Below are positions 1 to 8,966 of a stretch of 19,752 nt of DNA, piece after piece. The position numbers were made by a program, and so were the translations under genes. Position 1 is the stretch's first letter. Every line of letters begins with the position of its first letter. The notes under the pieces are model-generated. The model saw only the letters and a program-made list of their open reading frames with translations, was not told where the DNA came from and searched no databases. This stretch comes from Saksenaea vasiformis B4078 (taxonomy: Eukaryota; Mucoromycota; Mucoromycetes; Mucorales; Saksenaeaceae): contig JNDT01001759.1 of the NCBI GenBank assembly GCA_000697055.1, forward strand, positions 1 to 19,752, read 5' to 3'.

Positions 1-56
1 TTTTGATTTCTTTACCATGTTTTGTTGAAACTATAAAAATTGACTCCTCCCAATAG

Positions 57-1202
57 CTGCGAAAGATTATTTCAGCGATACGCCGTTCACATTCCCGTCG
101 CCAGAGATATGAGACTTACCGCAGAATGGGCGAAACTTCCAGCTCTTTACAGTTGGTACTAGATACCAGGACCCAGTGGAATTCGACCCACAACATGATC
201 TCTGTAGCTCTGCTACAGAAGGATCCTCTGCGCATGCTGGTATCTGAGGATACAGAGCTTCGCCCGTATGAATTGAACGAGAGGGAATGGAAAAATCTAG
301 CAAAGATGAAAGACATGCTTTCGGTAAGATTCTTTTCAGTTGATCGTTTGCTAATTACCATTGTCAGATTTTTAAACTTGCTACCCGCGTTCTTTCAAGC
401 GAGAACTATCCATCGCTGCATGCTGTTGTCCCAGTATACAACCTACTGATGGACAAACTCGAAAATTTTCAAGGAGGGAATGCTGAATTGGATGCTGCAT
501 CTAGGTTTTGCTTCGAGAAGTTGCAAAAGTACTACATCATGACAGACGATTCGCCCATGTGTTCAGTTGCCACGAGTAAGTTTCTAGTGATAATCCAGAG
601 CAATCAATCTGATTTTCCATTGTTTCACAGTCCTCGACCCACGGTTCAAACTGGATTACTACCATCGGCATCGTTGGGGAGCACGATGGAAAAATTCGTG
701 TTTGAAAAAGCTTGAAAAAGTCGTCTGGAAGTATCAAGCAGAGAACTCTGTGTATTCCATCGAGCCGCAGCCAGTCGATTCAACCGAAGAAGATGCTCTG
801 TTACGCTCAGACCCAGTGTATCTAGAGTACGTTCAGCATATCTACGGTACGGCACAATCTGAGCGAACAGTGCAAGATGACGAGCTGCAAGACTATCTGC
901 GAACTGATATAGTCAGAAACCCGCACTGCGATATTCTTGCTTGGTGGGCGGAATGTAAGAACCAGTATCCTGTGTTGTCTTCCGTTGCGCGAGATTACTT
1001 GGTGATTCCAGGTTTGTGAACAACATAGTAGACAGAGTGCACGCTTACATATTCAACTGCAGGTACCAGTGCTCCAGCCGAACGAGTGTTCTCTGGTGCT
1101 CGAACACTGATACCTTGGAATCGGCAATCGCTATCGCCCAGCACAATCCGTGCATGTATGCTGTTGAAGTATCAGCTCCTTTGTGAAGAGAATAGGTATT
1201 AG
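57..1202 (+). CDS. hAT-family transposase, C-terminal part (partial, spliced)
   Basis: DDE-type transposase that cuts and pastes a hAT DNA transposon; the N-terminal BED zinc finger and first catalytic residues lie left of the window. The reading frame enters at an acceptor ending at 56 and uses exons 57-323, 368-575, 631-1011 and 1063-1202, with introns of 44, 55 and 51 bp. All joins keep frame and no internal stop is seen. Diagnostic stretches in order: LRKIISAIRRSHSRR, then TRTQWNST (the hAT TRWNST motif), ILDPRFKLDYY (LDPRFK motif), and near the end the dimerisation signature PVLSSVARDYLVIP with TSAPAERVFS across the last intron. The frame ends TAG at 1200-1202, and AATAAA follows at 1436. 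The copy may be recently active because the visible half is undamaged. The family is secure; exact exon ends are inferred from splice consensus and motif continuity. Confidence 0.88.
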
Positions 1203-1560
1203 TCGCGGATGATAAACGAGGTCGTAACTGACATGTCATTTACACCAGATGAATGATAGATTCTCGTCCAAATCTTCGGCGGTGCCCATTGGTCATAGTT
1301 AAGAGAAAGACAACCAAAAAAAAAAAAAACCGTCAAAAAAGAAACTCAAAGAACCCGTGTCAGTGTCCTTTTTTTTCACTTTACTTTTTTGCTTCCTTTC
1401 CTTCCCTTCAACTAGTAGAATATTACTCTTATTACAATAAATGTCGCTCATTTGCAAATAACTACATATTATGAAGTGCATTTGGTTTTTGAAATTAAAT
1501 TACTATAATTACTTATTTTCTTTCGACATTGTACCATTGGTAATCAGTTCAATCTAGTAA
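1203..1560 (+). other. hAT 3' untranslated and internal tail
   Basis: No gene is visible. The stretch contains an A-run near 1316-1330, a pyrimidine-rich run near 1370-1410 and the AATAAA at 1436, and leads into the repeat block. It fits the non-coding tail inside a hAT element. The two ORFs of 60 and 73 codons on opposite strands here are low complexity and lack features. Confidence 0.5.
1436..1441 (+). terminator. Poly(A) signal of the hAT transposase gene
   Basis: AATAAA lies about 235 bases after the transposase stop, in a T-rich 3' region. No competing gene is nearby. It is a short motif, so chance is possible. Confidence 0.4.
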
Positions 1561-1715
1561 ACCGTACCGACTTTGTACTGTACTGACTTTATACTGTACT
1601 GACTTTGTACCATACCGATCTTCTACTGTACTGACCTTGTACCGTGCTGACCTTATACTGTACTGACTTCTTACTGTACCGACTTTTTACCGTACTGACA
1701 TTTGTACCGACTTTG
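1561..1715 (+). repeat. Degenerate 16-bp subterminal tandem repeats
   Basis: About nine copies of a 16-bp unit close to GACTTTGTACTGTACT are stacked head to tail. They vary mainly by C/T changes (CTGTACT, CCGTACC, CCATACC, CCGTGCT), and the last units lose length. The same GTACTG/GTACCG words continue loosely to 1775 and recur in the terminal repeat. hAT elements commonly carry short repeated transposase-binding words just inside their ends, and I infer that role here from position. Confidence 0.8.
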
Positions 1716-1739
1716 AGAAACCGTCAGTAATCGAGCTAT

Positions 1740-1788
1740 TACTGTGAACTGTACCGAACTGTACTGAACCGTACCGTTAGGAGCCCTA
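1740..1788 (+). mobile_element. Probable 3' terminal inverted repeat of the hAT element
   Basis: Read on the minus strand from 1788 the end begins TAGGGCTCCTAACGG and runs on with GTACGG/GTTCAGTAC words. A TAGGG or CAGGG start followed by ACGGT-type words is typical of hAT termini. The element would therefore end at the CCCTA whose last base is 1788. The next eight bases, TGGCCGCC (1789-1796), would be one copy of the 8-bp target duplication. The matching 5' end is outside the window, so the boundary is inferred. Confidence 0.55.
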
Positions 1789-1796
1789 TGGCCGCC

Positions 1797-2130
1797 GATG
1801 TTCGAAGAAATATGATTGATTGAAATGATCACTGCTGTACAATAGCATAAACGCTTCTAAAGAGGATGCACTCATTTTATTTAGAAGGGGTCATTTGAAA
1901 GAAATGACATGTGATGTGCGAACATGCAGCATTTACTAAACTTTCGGATGTTCTGATGAGACATGACTATCCTCTACCACTTACATTAACACAGTCCCTC
2001 GATGGACACGAAATTCATATAGATTAGCATAAAAATTTGTTCATGGTTAGTGAATGGAATAATACTTAGATGTCATTTTACTTATCCCTGAAGGATATTC
2101 TCGCAACTTTACTGGGGCTGCAGCCCGCAC
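1797..2130. other. Intergenic, no gene seen
   Basis: AT-rich sequence outside the proposed hAT end, with no ORF of note. A perfect 12-bp palindrome, GGGCTGCAGCCC, sits at 2115-2126 just before the LTR-like candidate. Confidence 0.5.
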
Positions 2131-2320
2131 TGTGATGGGTGAGGTTGGGAGAGCGAGTGTGTTGTTTGCTTAGGTCAGGCGATACGAGAGTACGTGAGAC
2201 TGAGCTTTATTCTTCAGAAGAACAACTAAAAACAGTACCCTGGCTTCTGCCCTTTAGTTATCAGAAGCGGGATCTTAATTATTAACTCAGTTCTAGTTAT
2301 ATAGTCTCTCGTTTACAACA
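2131..2320 (+). mobile_element. Weak solo-LTR-like candidate
   Basis: A 190-bp stretch starts TGTGATGGG and ends TTACAACA, giving the TG...CA ends expected of a retrotransposon LTR, with a TA-rich 3' third. Against it, the 5-bp flanks (CGCAC and GGAAG) do not match, no second copy is found in the window, and no primer-binding site or polyprotein is seen. It is recorded only as a candidate. Confidence 0.2.
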
Positions 2321-3165
2321 GGAAGGAAGAAACAGGCATATAGCCAGTTGTAACGCACTGCAGAGGACTTGAAGCGATACAACGTTGTTACGCTGTATTT
2401 TTGACTTGTCGGTAAAAATGGGTATGTTTCCTGGTAGTGCCTAAGCGTAAACTTGATGACAGAAATAGCTGGTAAGGTATAGAAAAAGTAGCTTTGGTAG
2501 ATGAAAACAGTTCGGTTTGTGTGAGCACCAGGTGTGGATTTGAGTCAAACACCAAGACTTGGGTAAGCGGTAAGGCTTGAGGAAAAGAAAAGAAAAGATA
2601 AAATAGAGTATCTGTTGTCTGGATCGACAATATATAAAGAGATCTGTCTGAAAAAGAGTATGATCGTTAGTAAAATCGTTGGTACAGTTACCGTTAATCT
2701 CGTATTGATTCAATCAATTAGAGATGTATGGAGATGAAATAGAGATATTTCTCGGGTGATCAGCGAGTTGGATCGGGAGAAATATAGGGTCTCGGTAAAG
2801 AGAAGAGAAAATATGAAAGAAAACGTAAAAGAAAATAAAAAGAGATAGCGGAATCAGCGTCGCTAATAAATCAATTGGGAAGAATAAAAGAAAAATAGAG
2901 GAAAAGAAAAGAAAAGAATCGGCAGATTCTGGTTAACGATGGTTTCTTGAGAATAACCAACGGAGGCAGAGCAATAAAAGGCGGCTTTGAAAATAAAAGA
3001 AAAACCTTTGGAAAAGACCTTTTGAGATGGCTAGAGTAGACCAAGAGAAGATTGTGCTGTTATAACCTGATGTTTTATTCATTGAAAAGGTGGGGTATTT
3101 ATACAAAAATCGAGAGATAGAATAAGGAAATAATTAAGGTGTGCGAGATAAACCCGACGTGCTCT
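2321..3165. other. Purine-rich non-coding stretch
   Basis: No gene is supported. From about 2580 to 3050 the plus strand is strongly purine-biased, with GAAAAGAAAAG-type runs at 2579-2598 and again at 2898-2917. Two small inverted repeats are present: ATTGATT-C-AATCAAT at 2704-2718, and ATATTTCTC/GAGAAATAT arms at 2745-2753 and 2777-2785. The ORFs on the minus strand here are T-rich shadows of the purine run. Confidence 0.5.
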
Positions 3166-3215
3166 ACAGGTATTTAAAACCCGAGTTGCTACAGGTATTA
3201 AAAACCCGAGTTGCT
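3166..3215 (+). repeat. 25-bp direct tandem duplication
   Basis: Two adjacent 25-bp units, 3166-3190 and 3191-3215, differ at a single base. Each begins ACAGGTATT and ends CCCGAGTTGCT. A related AACCCGACGTGCT word lies just upstream near 3150. It may be slippage, or a pair of binding sites in a degenerate mobile element; no function can be assigned. Confidence 0.85.
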
Positions 3216-4923
3216 ACGGAGGCTTTTCTTTCATGTTGGTTGAGAGCATGTGATCAGCGGTCTTTAATTTGTATGGCGGCAATCGTTCTGTGTGTATTCT
3301 CTGGTAGTTTCCTTATGCGCGTTGTACTTTTGTTATCCTGATCCTTGTTATTTCTTCTGTTAATACATACGCAATGACAAAAATAAAGATAAGAGAATAG
3401 GGAAATAAAGAGGATAAAACTAATATAAATGTTCACAACTGTGTTTTTGATAAAAAAAAAGTAGCAGGTGAGATTGTCTTTAGAGCGAAAAAATAGCACT
3501 CCACAACGTCCAGCGATCTATTGTACAAGATGAGTGATGCTGAGTGCGACAACATTTATTTTTCTTACTTAAGTGATGGGTAAAGACGCCACCACAGCTG
3601 AGACGGTTCGGGACAGAGATCAAACAGCTTAAACAATCCATCAAAAGACATGAGTGATCCTGGATGAGTATTCCATTAAAAGTACATACCGGGGATGTAA
3701 AAGGAACAGAGCCAAAGGAAAAAAAAGATTCATGCGTCCCTTTAAATACTGCCATTTCACGCGTTCCGATCGGTGCGCTGGAGAACCTATTACAATGGAC
3801 CAGAGCAATACACATTTGATTCGGAAGTAAAGATGCCTGTCTCTCTGCGCAAAGATATGCTTCTCCTTACTGCAGGATTGAGGTAGTGTCGACGCAAAGT
3901 AATATTCAGATGACGTAAACGTGTGCTCAAAATCCAATATTTTTACAGTTTTGTGATATTCTGAAAGACACTATGCTTTAACCAGCAAAAGAAATTCAAG
4001 ATGATAATTCGATCGACCTTCAATAGCAATTGGTTTCTTTAGAAGCTAAAATCCTTTAAAGAAACGGCCGTCAGCCAACAGCAAAATACGGCAACTCAAG
4101 TGTTGGTCGATGGACAATAGAATGCGGATGTCGCCCTTATGTTGAACCACTGTACATGTTCTTCAAATCAACGTGAATACCGAAGATATGCACATCAGAA
4201 AGGTGTTACAAATAACAATAAAATTTGAATCGTAGTTTTTAATCAATGTTTATCTGTACATTTCTGTAACAAAAGACACAAGTAATATCATTTTTGAAAG
4301 GTGTTCTGGCAAAAAATTTCAGCAATTCTTCAGAAAAACATAGCTTTGCAGCATCAGCATGTCCATCAGCCGCAGACGTAAATTATCGGTATGACAGCTT
4401 TCCTTGTACCGCTATTATTATTACTGTAATGATGAATGCTATCAGCGCGAGAAAACTCTTAAAAACAATTATCATGCATGTGACCAAGCTTGGTTCTTTA
4501 AAAGTCTTCTTCATTTTTCCTTTGCTACTTATTCTCTGTCAAGTAAAACAGTGAGAAATGTTTGCCGAAGTGTAGCTGTAATAAATTACTGGCTGCATGG
4601 AGATTCTCTGTACCTTCCAAACATGTCGGAATACCGGGAAGAATCAGTACCGCTATCCGGTTATAAGATTTGTATAACCTTAGAAAGTCGGGTAGTTAGC
4701 CGCTTTCGATGATTAAGCAGCCGGATGTCCGCGGTTGGTTGAAAATGTTCTCATCCTCGGATTGACATGATCCGTAAATTCGATTGGTTACGGGATGTTT
4801 AAACGCTTAATTTTTCCTGGACCGAGCGGCCATCTAAAAACTTCATCTATAGATGCACTGTCGCGCCTCTTCTTTTTCACTATAACCTCATGTCGGGTAA
4901 GCAAGTCTCCAAACATTTGACAC
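3216..4923. other. Long intergenic stretch upstream of the nucleotidase gene
   Basis: No convincing gene in about 1.7 kb. ORFs of 80-111 codons occur on both strands (for example minus 3480-3815, plus 4294-4554 and 4407-4712), but none shows a recognisable domain, conserved splice pattern or clear coding composition. The last few hundred bases should hold the promoter of the nucleotidase gene. A TATAAC word is at about 4883, roughly 40 bases before its ATG. Confidence 0.45.
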
Positions 4924-6222
4924 ATGCTCATTCAGTTAAAAGTCCTTGCAAACGAACGAGCCGTTGCCATTCAAGCTGTGCTGCAGGCAAGCAAAGTGTG
5001 TCAATCAGTGTTTAAACAACTGGTTGCAAATGAGACGTTGACCAAGAACGATAAATCACCTGTAACTGGTACGTCATATATACAGGCTGGTCAAGCCTTT
5101 TTTCTATTACACATCTGCTGACCTGGTAAGCTAGTTGCCGATTTTTCGGCGCAGGCAATCGTTAATACCTATCTGCACAAACATTTTCCAAATGATCCGA
5201 TCATTGGTGAAGAAGACTCCAAGGACTTGCGAGGCGATGCAGGCAAAATATTAAGAGAAAAAGTACATACTTTAACCAACGGTATCTTGGATGTAAATGA
5301 AAAATTGAGCGAGGAGCAGGTAAATTCTTGTGTTATATTATCATGGAGCTTACGAAATTTATAATGCAAGATCTTAAACGCAATTGATCGTGGGAATTAC
5401 GCTGGAGGCCCTACTGGACGTAAGTACAGAATAATTTAATGAGTCGTTCGAGACATAACTGGGTTTTTAATTGTAGGTCATTGGGCTCTGGATCCCATCG
5501 ATGGTACCAAGGGCTTTTTACGTGGTGGACAGTATGCGGTCTGTCTGGCGCTGATTATTGACGGTGTCGTACAGCTTGGTGTGATGGGTGCGCCAAATTT
5601 ACCCGTAGATGCTGCTAAGCCGGATGGTGAACGTGGAGCTTTGTTTGTCGCGGTACGAGGAGAAGGTGCTTTCCAGGTAACAACGGGAAGAGCCAATAGA
5701 ATATATTTATTAAACGCGTCAATTATCCATAGCGTTCGTTCACCAATAGTAACGAGACTCGGATCCATTTCGCAGATATTTCGTCTACAAAAGATGCCAC
5801 TTTCTGCGAGTCTGTCGAGGCTGGTCACTCGTCTCATAGTGACGCGGAAGCTATCGCAAAAGCATTAGAAATTACTCGACCGCCTGTGAGAATGGATAGT
5901 CAAGCGAAATACTGCTCTATCTCGCGCGGTGATGCCGACGTTTATCTCCGCCTGCCTACAAGCAAAACCTATGTCGAGAAAATCTGGGTGAGTAAATGGG
6001 GTGTGTATGGAGATCATAACCTGACTGAGCGATAAATAATAGGATCATGCGTCAGGTAACGTTTTGGTGACGGAGGCAGGAGGTAAAGTAACGGATATCC
6101 ACGGAAAACAACTGGACTTCTCGATTGGCCGAACGCTCGAACAAAACAAGGGTGTCGTCGCAGCCAATGCCTCCATTCATGAACGTGTATTACAAGCCGT
6201 TCAGAAAGCGCTACTTATTTAA
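4924..6222 (+). CDS. MET22: 3'(2'),5'-bisphosphate nucleotidase (Hal2/Met22 type)
   Basis: A magnesium-dependent phosphatase that converts 3'-phosphoadenosine 5'-phosphate (PAP) to AMP. This removes the toxic by-product of sulfate assimilation; yeast Hal2 is the classic lithium- and sodium-sensitive target. Exons 4924-5068, 5135-5319, 5371-5419, 5477-5676, 5733-5987 and 6043-6222 join in frame to 337 residues, against 357 in yeast. The motifs sit where the inositol monophosphatase superfamily needs them: KNDKSPVTVADFSAQ (about 41-55), GEED (73-76), DPIDGTKGFLRGGQYAVCLA (132-151), EAGHSSHSDAEA, DSQAKYCSI, and WDHASGN (278-284). D132, D135 and D279 are the expected metal ligands. The ATG at 4924 gives MLIQLKVLANERAVA and matches the family start without a targeting signal. 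Introns are 51-66 bp. Identification is firm; the least certain join is the intron at 5677-5732. Confidence 0.95.
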
Positions 6223-6545
6223 TGGCAAAATCTTGTACAACCAAATAAATGAAACCATCCCCACGAGGTGGCAGGCATACTATTGATAAATGCCATTCAA
6301 GCCGAGTCAAATCTAATCCGATGAAAGTAAAACTTGTCATGAGCTTGATCGCACTCTCGTATCTGTACATTTTTGTCATACACAAAGTTCCTAATCAATA
6401 AAACAGGTATCACTTGATGGATTTGGTTATTTAGAAGAAATTCTTAGCAATACTATTTCCTGGCTCTTTTTCCAGAAGAATAAAATCCCTATAATCGAGT
6501 CTCACGAATTTCGTCATTCGACACTCTCGATAACCGACACCCTCA
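6223..6545. other. 3' flank of the nucleotidase gene
   Basis: Contains the poly(A) signals and a 26-codon ORF (6321-6401) that reads like a signal peptide or anchor (MKVKLVMSLIALSYLYIF...). It is followed at 6469-6478 by a strong pyrimidine-rich acceptor (CTTTTTCCAG) and an open frame to 6663 beginning KNKIPIIESHEFRHS. No good GT donor links the two without crossing the TAA, so I do not call a gene. Confidence 0.35.
6244..6249 (+). terminator. Poly(A) signal after the nucleotidase gene
   Basis: AATAAA begins 22 bases after the TAA stop, and a second AATAAA lies at 6397-6402. Both are on the coding strand of the gene. Confidence 0.5.
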
Positions 6546-6719
6546 ATGGAAAACATAAGCTTACATGCACCGAAGAAGTTCTGCAGAAACTGTTTTACGG
6601 TTGCTGGAGTCAAAGATTATGGTCATGCGCGATCGTCGAACAAGCTCTTCCTGTACCGTCCTAAGTCTAGGAAAGAGGAAGCCACCGAAAAGCTTGAGAA
6701 GGATTACACACCATTCTGA
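6546..6719 (+). CDS. Small ORF with broken zinc-knuckle-like motif
   Basis: This 57-residue frame starts ATG at 6546, has an in-frame stop just upstream, and ends TGA at 6717-6719. It reads FCRNCFTVAGVKDYGHARSS and then NKLFLYRPKSRKEEATEKLEKDY. A CxxC followed by GHARSSxxL and a basic tail recalls the C-x2-C...H...C knuckles found in transposon-encoded proteins. Here the position where a last cysteine would be expected (KLxLYRPK) is Phe, so zinc binding would be lost. It may be a decayed fragment of a mobile-element gene or a chance frame. The family link is a visual resemblance only. Confidence 0.25.
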   Translation: MENISLHAPKKFCRNCFTVAGVKDYGHARSSNKLFLYRPKSRKEEATEKLEKDYTPF

Positions 6720-7364
6720 ATTAAATTAGTCTAGTCTCGTCACTATGTCCCGCTTTCACCGACATTGAGCGACCCATTATCTTATGCGTCGGTCAACACA
6801 AGATATAATAGCCAAACTCATTCGTTTTCTTAATCATTTCGTTTTATGGAGTTTGGAGCAAGCCTTGTCTTCCTTGGATCTTCTAGAGCAGCTACAATCG
6901 ACTACATACAATCAAAATCCTGAAAGGGATCAGTTCATCCATGGGAAGCTGTTTCAAACCGGAATAGGATCTGCACAGAGAGGAGTTCGTCAATTCAAAA
7001 TATTCTCTGTGTAAATGCTCGCAACGTCCGTACGTAACAATTTGGTAACGAGACTTTACGTTGGCTAATAATTACATTGCTAATGACTCTGTAAGATGAG
7101 AATTACTAGAGAAACTGCAACGGGACACTGCAATGGGACACTCCATCACGCGGATATTATGCAAAACAGCTCAGCATCTCGTACCATCTCCATCATTTAA
7201 AACAATCTGAAGTCAAAGGTTAGCTATTACGTTTAACCTATTTCACTATTCCTAAAATTATTCTATTTTACATGGATATATGCTGTGTGTACCTTGCCAC
7301 TCAAGACGTCTTGTCTTTTTGAAACGCTCCCGCCTTTAAAGCGTTCCCGTTTCTGGCCTCCACC
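6720..7364. other. Intergenic, no supported gene
   Basis: A 76-codon ATG-initiated ORF at 6784-7014 (starts MRRSTQDIIAKLIRFLNH) shows a Leu-rich helix-like N-terminus but no recognised domain. It could be a further fragment of whatever left the ORF at 6546. The rest is AT-rich without clear features. Confidence 0.35.
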
Positions 7365-7365
7365 G

Positions 7366-7840
7366 TTAGTAGCGCTCCAACACAAGAACAACATTATACT
7401 CCATCTATGTTCGGAAAGAAACGGGACGTTTACCTCAAGAAGCTTTTGATTTTGAGGGAGCTGGAGTGACCCATTGGAGTATCCCTAGCAATTCCTCTGT
7501 AAGATATATTCAATATTATCATGTAGATGAGACGTTCATAGAAGTCAGAAGCAGTACGTTAGGCGACGCAGATATCTGCGCGGTGTTAGCTTGTAAAAGC
7601 TTCAATACTGTATTTAACCGAGACGTGAACGTTTCGCGAACGTGCTCTACAGTGCTGAATATATTACCGCAAACAAGGTACGGTCGAATATACTCAGCCC
7701 TCCAATATCAAGATCGTATTTCTTACGATTTTGTTATACAGTGTAAATTCGAGGTTACACATTTAGAGGGTTATGAGGAAATGTTGTCGGTTATAACAGA
7801 CTTCGCACCAAACAGGGCTCACTGTGAAAAAATTAAATAA
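7366..7840 (+). pseudogene. Orphan exon-like ORF, no start codon found
   Basis: An open frame of about 157 codons runs from just after two consecutive TAG triplets (7360-7365) to TAA at 7838-7840 and has no ATG near its start. The second TAG could be a splice acceptor. Visible text includes TRTTLYSIYVRKETGRLP, GAGVTHWSIPSNSSVRYIQ, DETFIEVRSSTLGDADICAV and QDRISYDFVIQCKFEV. Five cysteines and alternating strand-like segments suggest a folded, perhaps secreted, beta-rich domain. I do not recognise the family and could not find a convincing upstream exon. It is either the last exon of an unrecognised gene or a truncated relic. Confidence 0.35.
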
Positions 7841-8966
7841 GCCTTACACCTGTGTGTTGATTAAGGAGGTGGTTCTGGATATTCATGTGGTAGAGTGATA
7901 AACATGCGTGCATGAGAAAACATATAATCATGTGTCACAATTTTTGTCTCGCCTTGGCCACCAAATAACCGGCCAGGTGGCCAACGGATCTGTAGGCCTC
8001 GTCCCTTCCTGGACATGGGTACCTAACGAGTAGTCTCGCCGTTGCTGTCCGAGTGGCACGATCAATACCTCAAGGTGCTGTTGTGTGGTTGTTTGTACTC
8101 GCTAATTCGAAAATTCTCAGAGTTTTAAGTTTAATAGCAATTCCAACCATTGTGTTCGGGAAGAAGACGTCTAGACCACGACGCTCATTTTTTTTTTTCA
8201 GAAATAGTGCATGCTGGTTTGTCACGTAGATAAACTCATGTCTCGGTAAACCGATACTTCATGTACCTTTTGAAAGTTCCAATAATGCCGTCCGTCATAT
8301 GAATAGTGTACGGCCAACGAGACATTGTAACGAGCATATTCTGCACAAAGAGTGATTAACTGAATGATTTGTTGGATTTAGTACCATATAAATCGCTGCA
8401 GAAGCCTCTAAACTGAAAGACGCCAAACCAGTATTTCACTCGCTTTTCCACAAACAGTTAGTGCTAACAGGTGTTTACGATAAGCATTCATTTTCCTAAC
8501 AAATACGAAACGGGTGGGCCGTATTATTTCGCCTTGAAGACTGTGATAGTTGAAACGGCAATAGATAGTAACTAAGGTACAACGATCAAGCGCAAAAAAG
8601 CAGATTAAACTTATCACGGCATTCAGCGATCTCTCCTTTCCGACCCTTTGCTGGACCTAGGGTCAGGTCGTTCCTTTGTTTGGCATCCGGCAGTGGGGCA
8701 CCGATAATCTGCGAGATTTCCCGGAGTGAGGAGCGCTCAAGGCATCTCCGCGGGCGGCGTGTGAATCATCGCAGCTCCATCCGGCATCTAATAAGCGGTC
8801 ATTCGTTTGTTTGCACACGCTTTCCTCTTTTACCTCCCCACTCTCCAGAGCTTTACTGCTTGCTTGCAAGCATCTCTGCGTCCTGCCGACACTTATATTA
8901 TAACTCGAAGACCTGCCTTTTCGGCCGTTCTTGTTTTTTTACGCGGAAAATCTTTAATTGGGTGAC
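7841..8966. other. Intergenic and promoter region of the carrier gene
   Basis: No gene is supported in 1.1 kb. It holds the hairpin at 7954-7984, a T-run near 8189-8199, and, from about 8815, a pyrimidine-rich stretch ahead of the carrier ATG that is common in fungal promoters and 5' leaders. A TATATTATAA-like word lies near 8893. A 69-codon ORF on the minus strand at 8408-8617 has no recognisable features. Confidence 0.45.
7954..7984. repeat. Perfect 9-bp inverted repeat (hairpin)
   Basis: TTGGCCACC at 7954-7962 is exactly complementary to GGTGGCCAA at 7976-7984, with a 13-base spacer that contains another GGCC. It lies 114 bases after the orphan ORF at 7840 and about 1 kb before the carrier gene. 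Function unknown; a transposon end, a protein-binding palindrome or an RNA hairpin are all possible. Confidence 0.75.

Noticed and set aside
1561..1715. Could the 16-bp repeat block be a CRISPR-like array?
   Set aside because: Units are contiguous without spacers, degenerate, and lie next to a hAT end in a eukaryotic genome.
3480..3937. Two overlapping minus-strand ORFs of 98-111 codons
   Set aside because: They are in competing frames, have no recognisable motif, and Phe/Ser-rich text typical of AT-rich antisense.
4407..4712. Frame with YYYYCNDEC...HAC resembling a MYND finger half
   Set aside because: The first CxxC pair is missing, the final spacing is H-x-C rather than H-x3-C, and the frame has no ATG start or splice support. 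Likely coincidence.
5581..5868. 95-codon ORF inside the nucleotidase gene that changes frame near 5680
   Set aside because: The apparent frameshift is explained by the intron at 5677-5732, which restores the conserved DATFCESVEAGHSSH frame.
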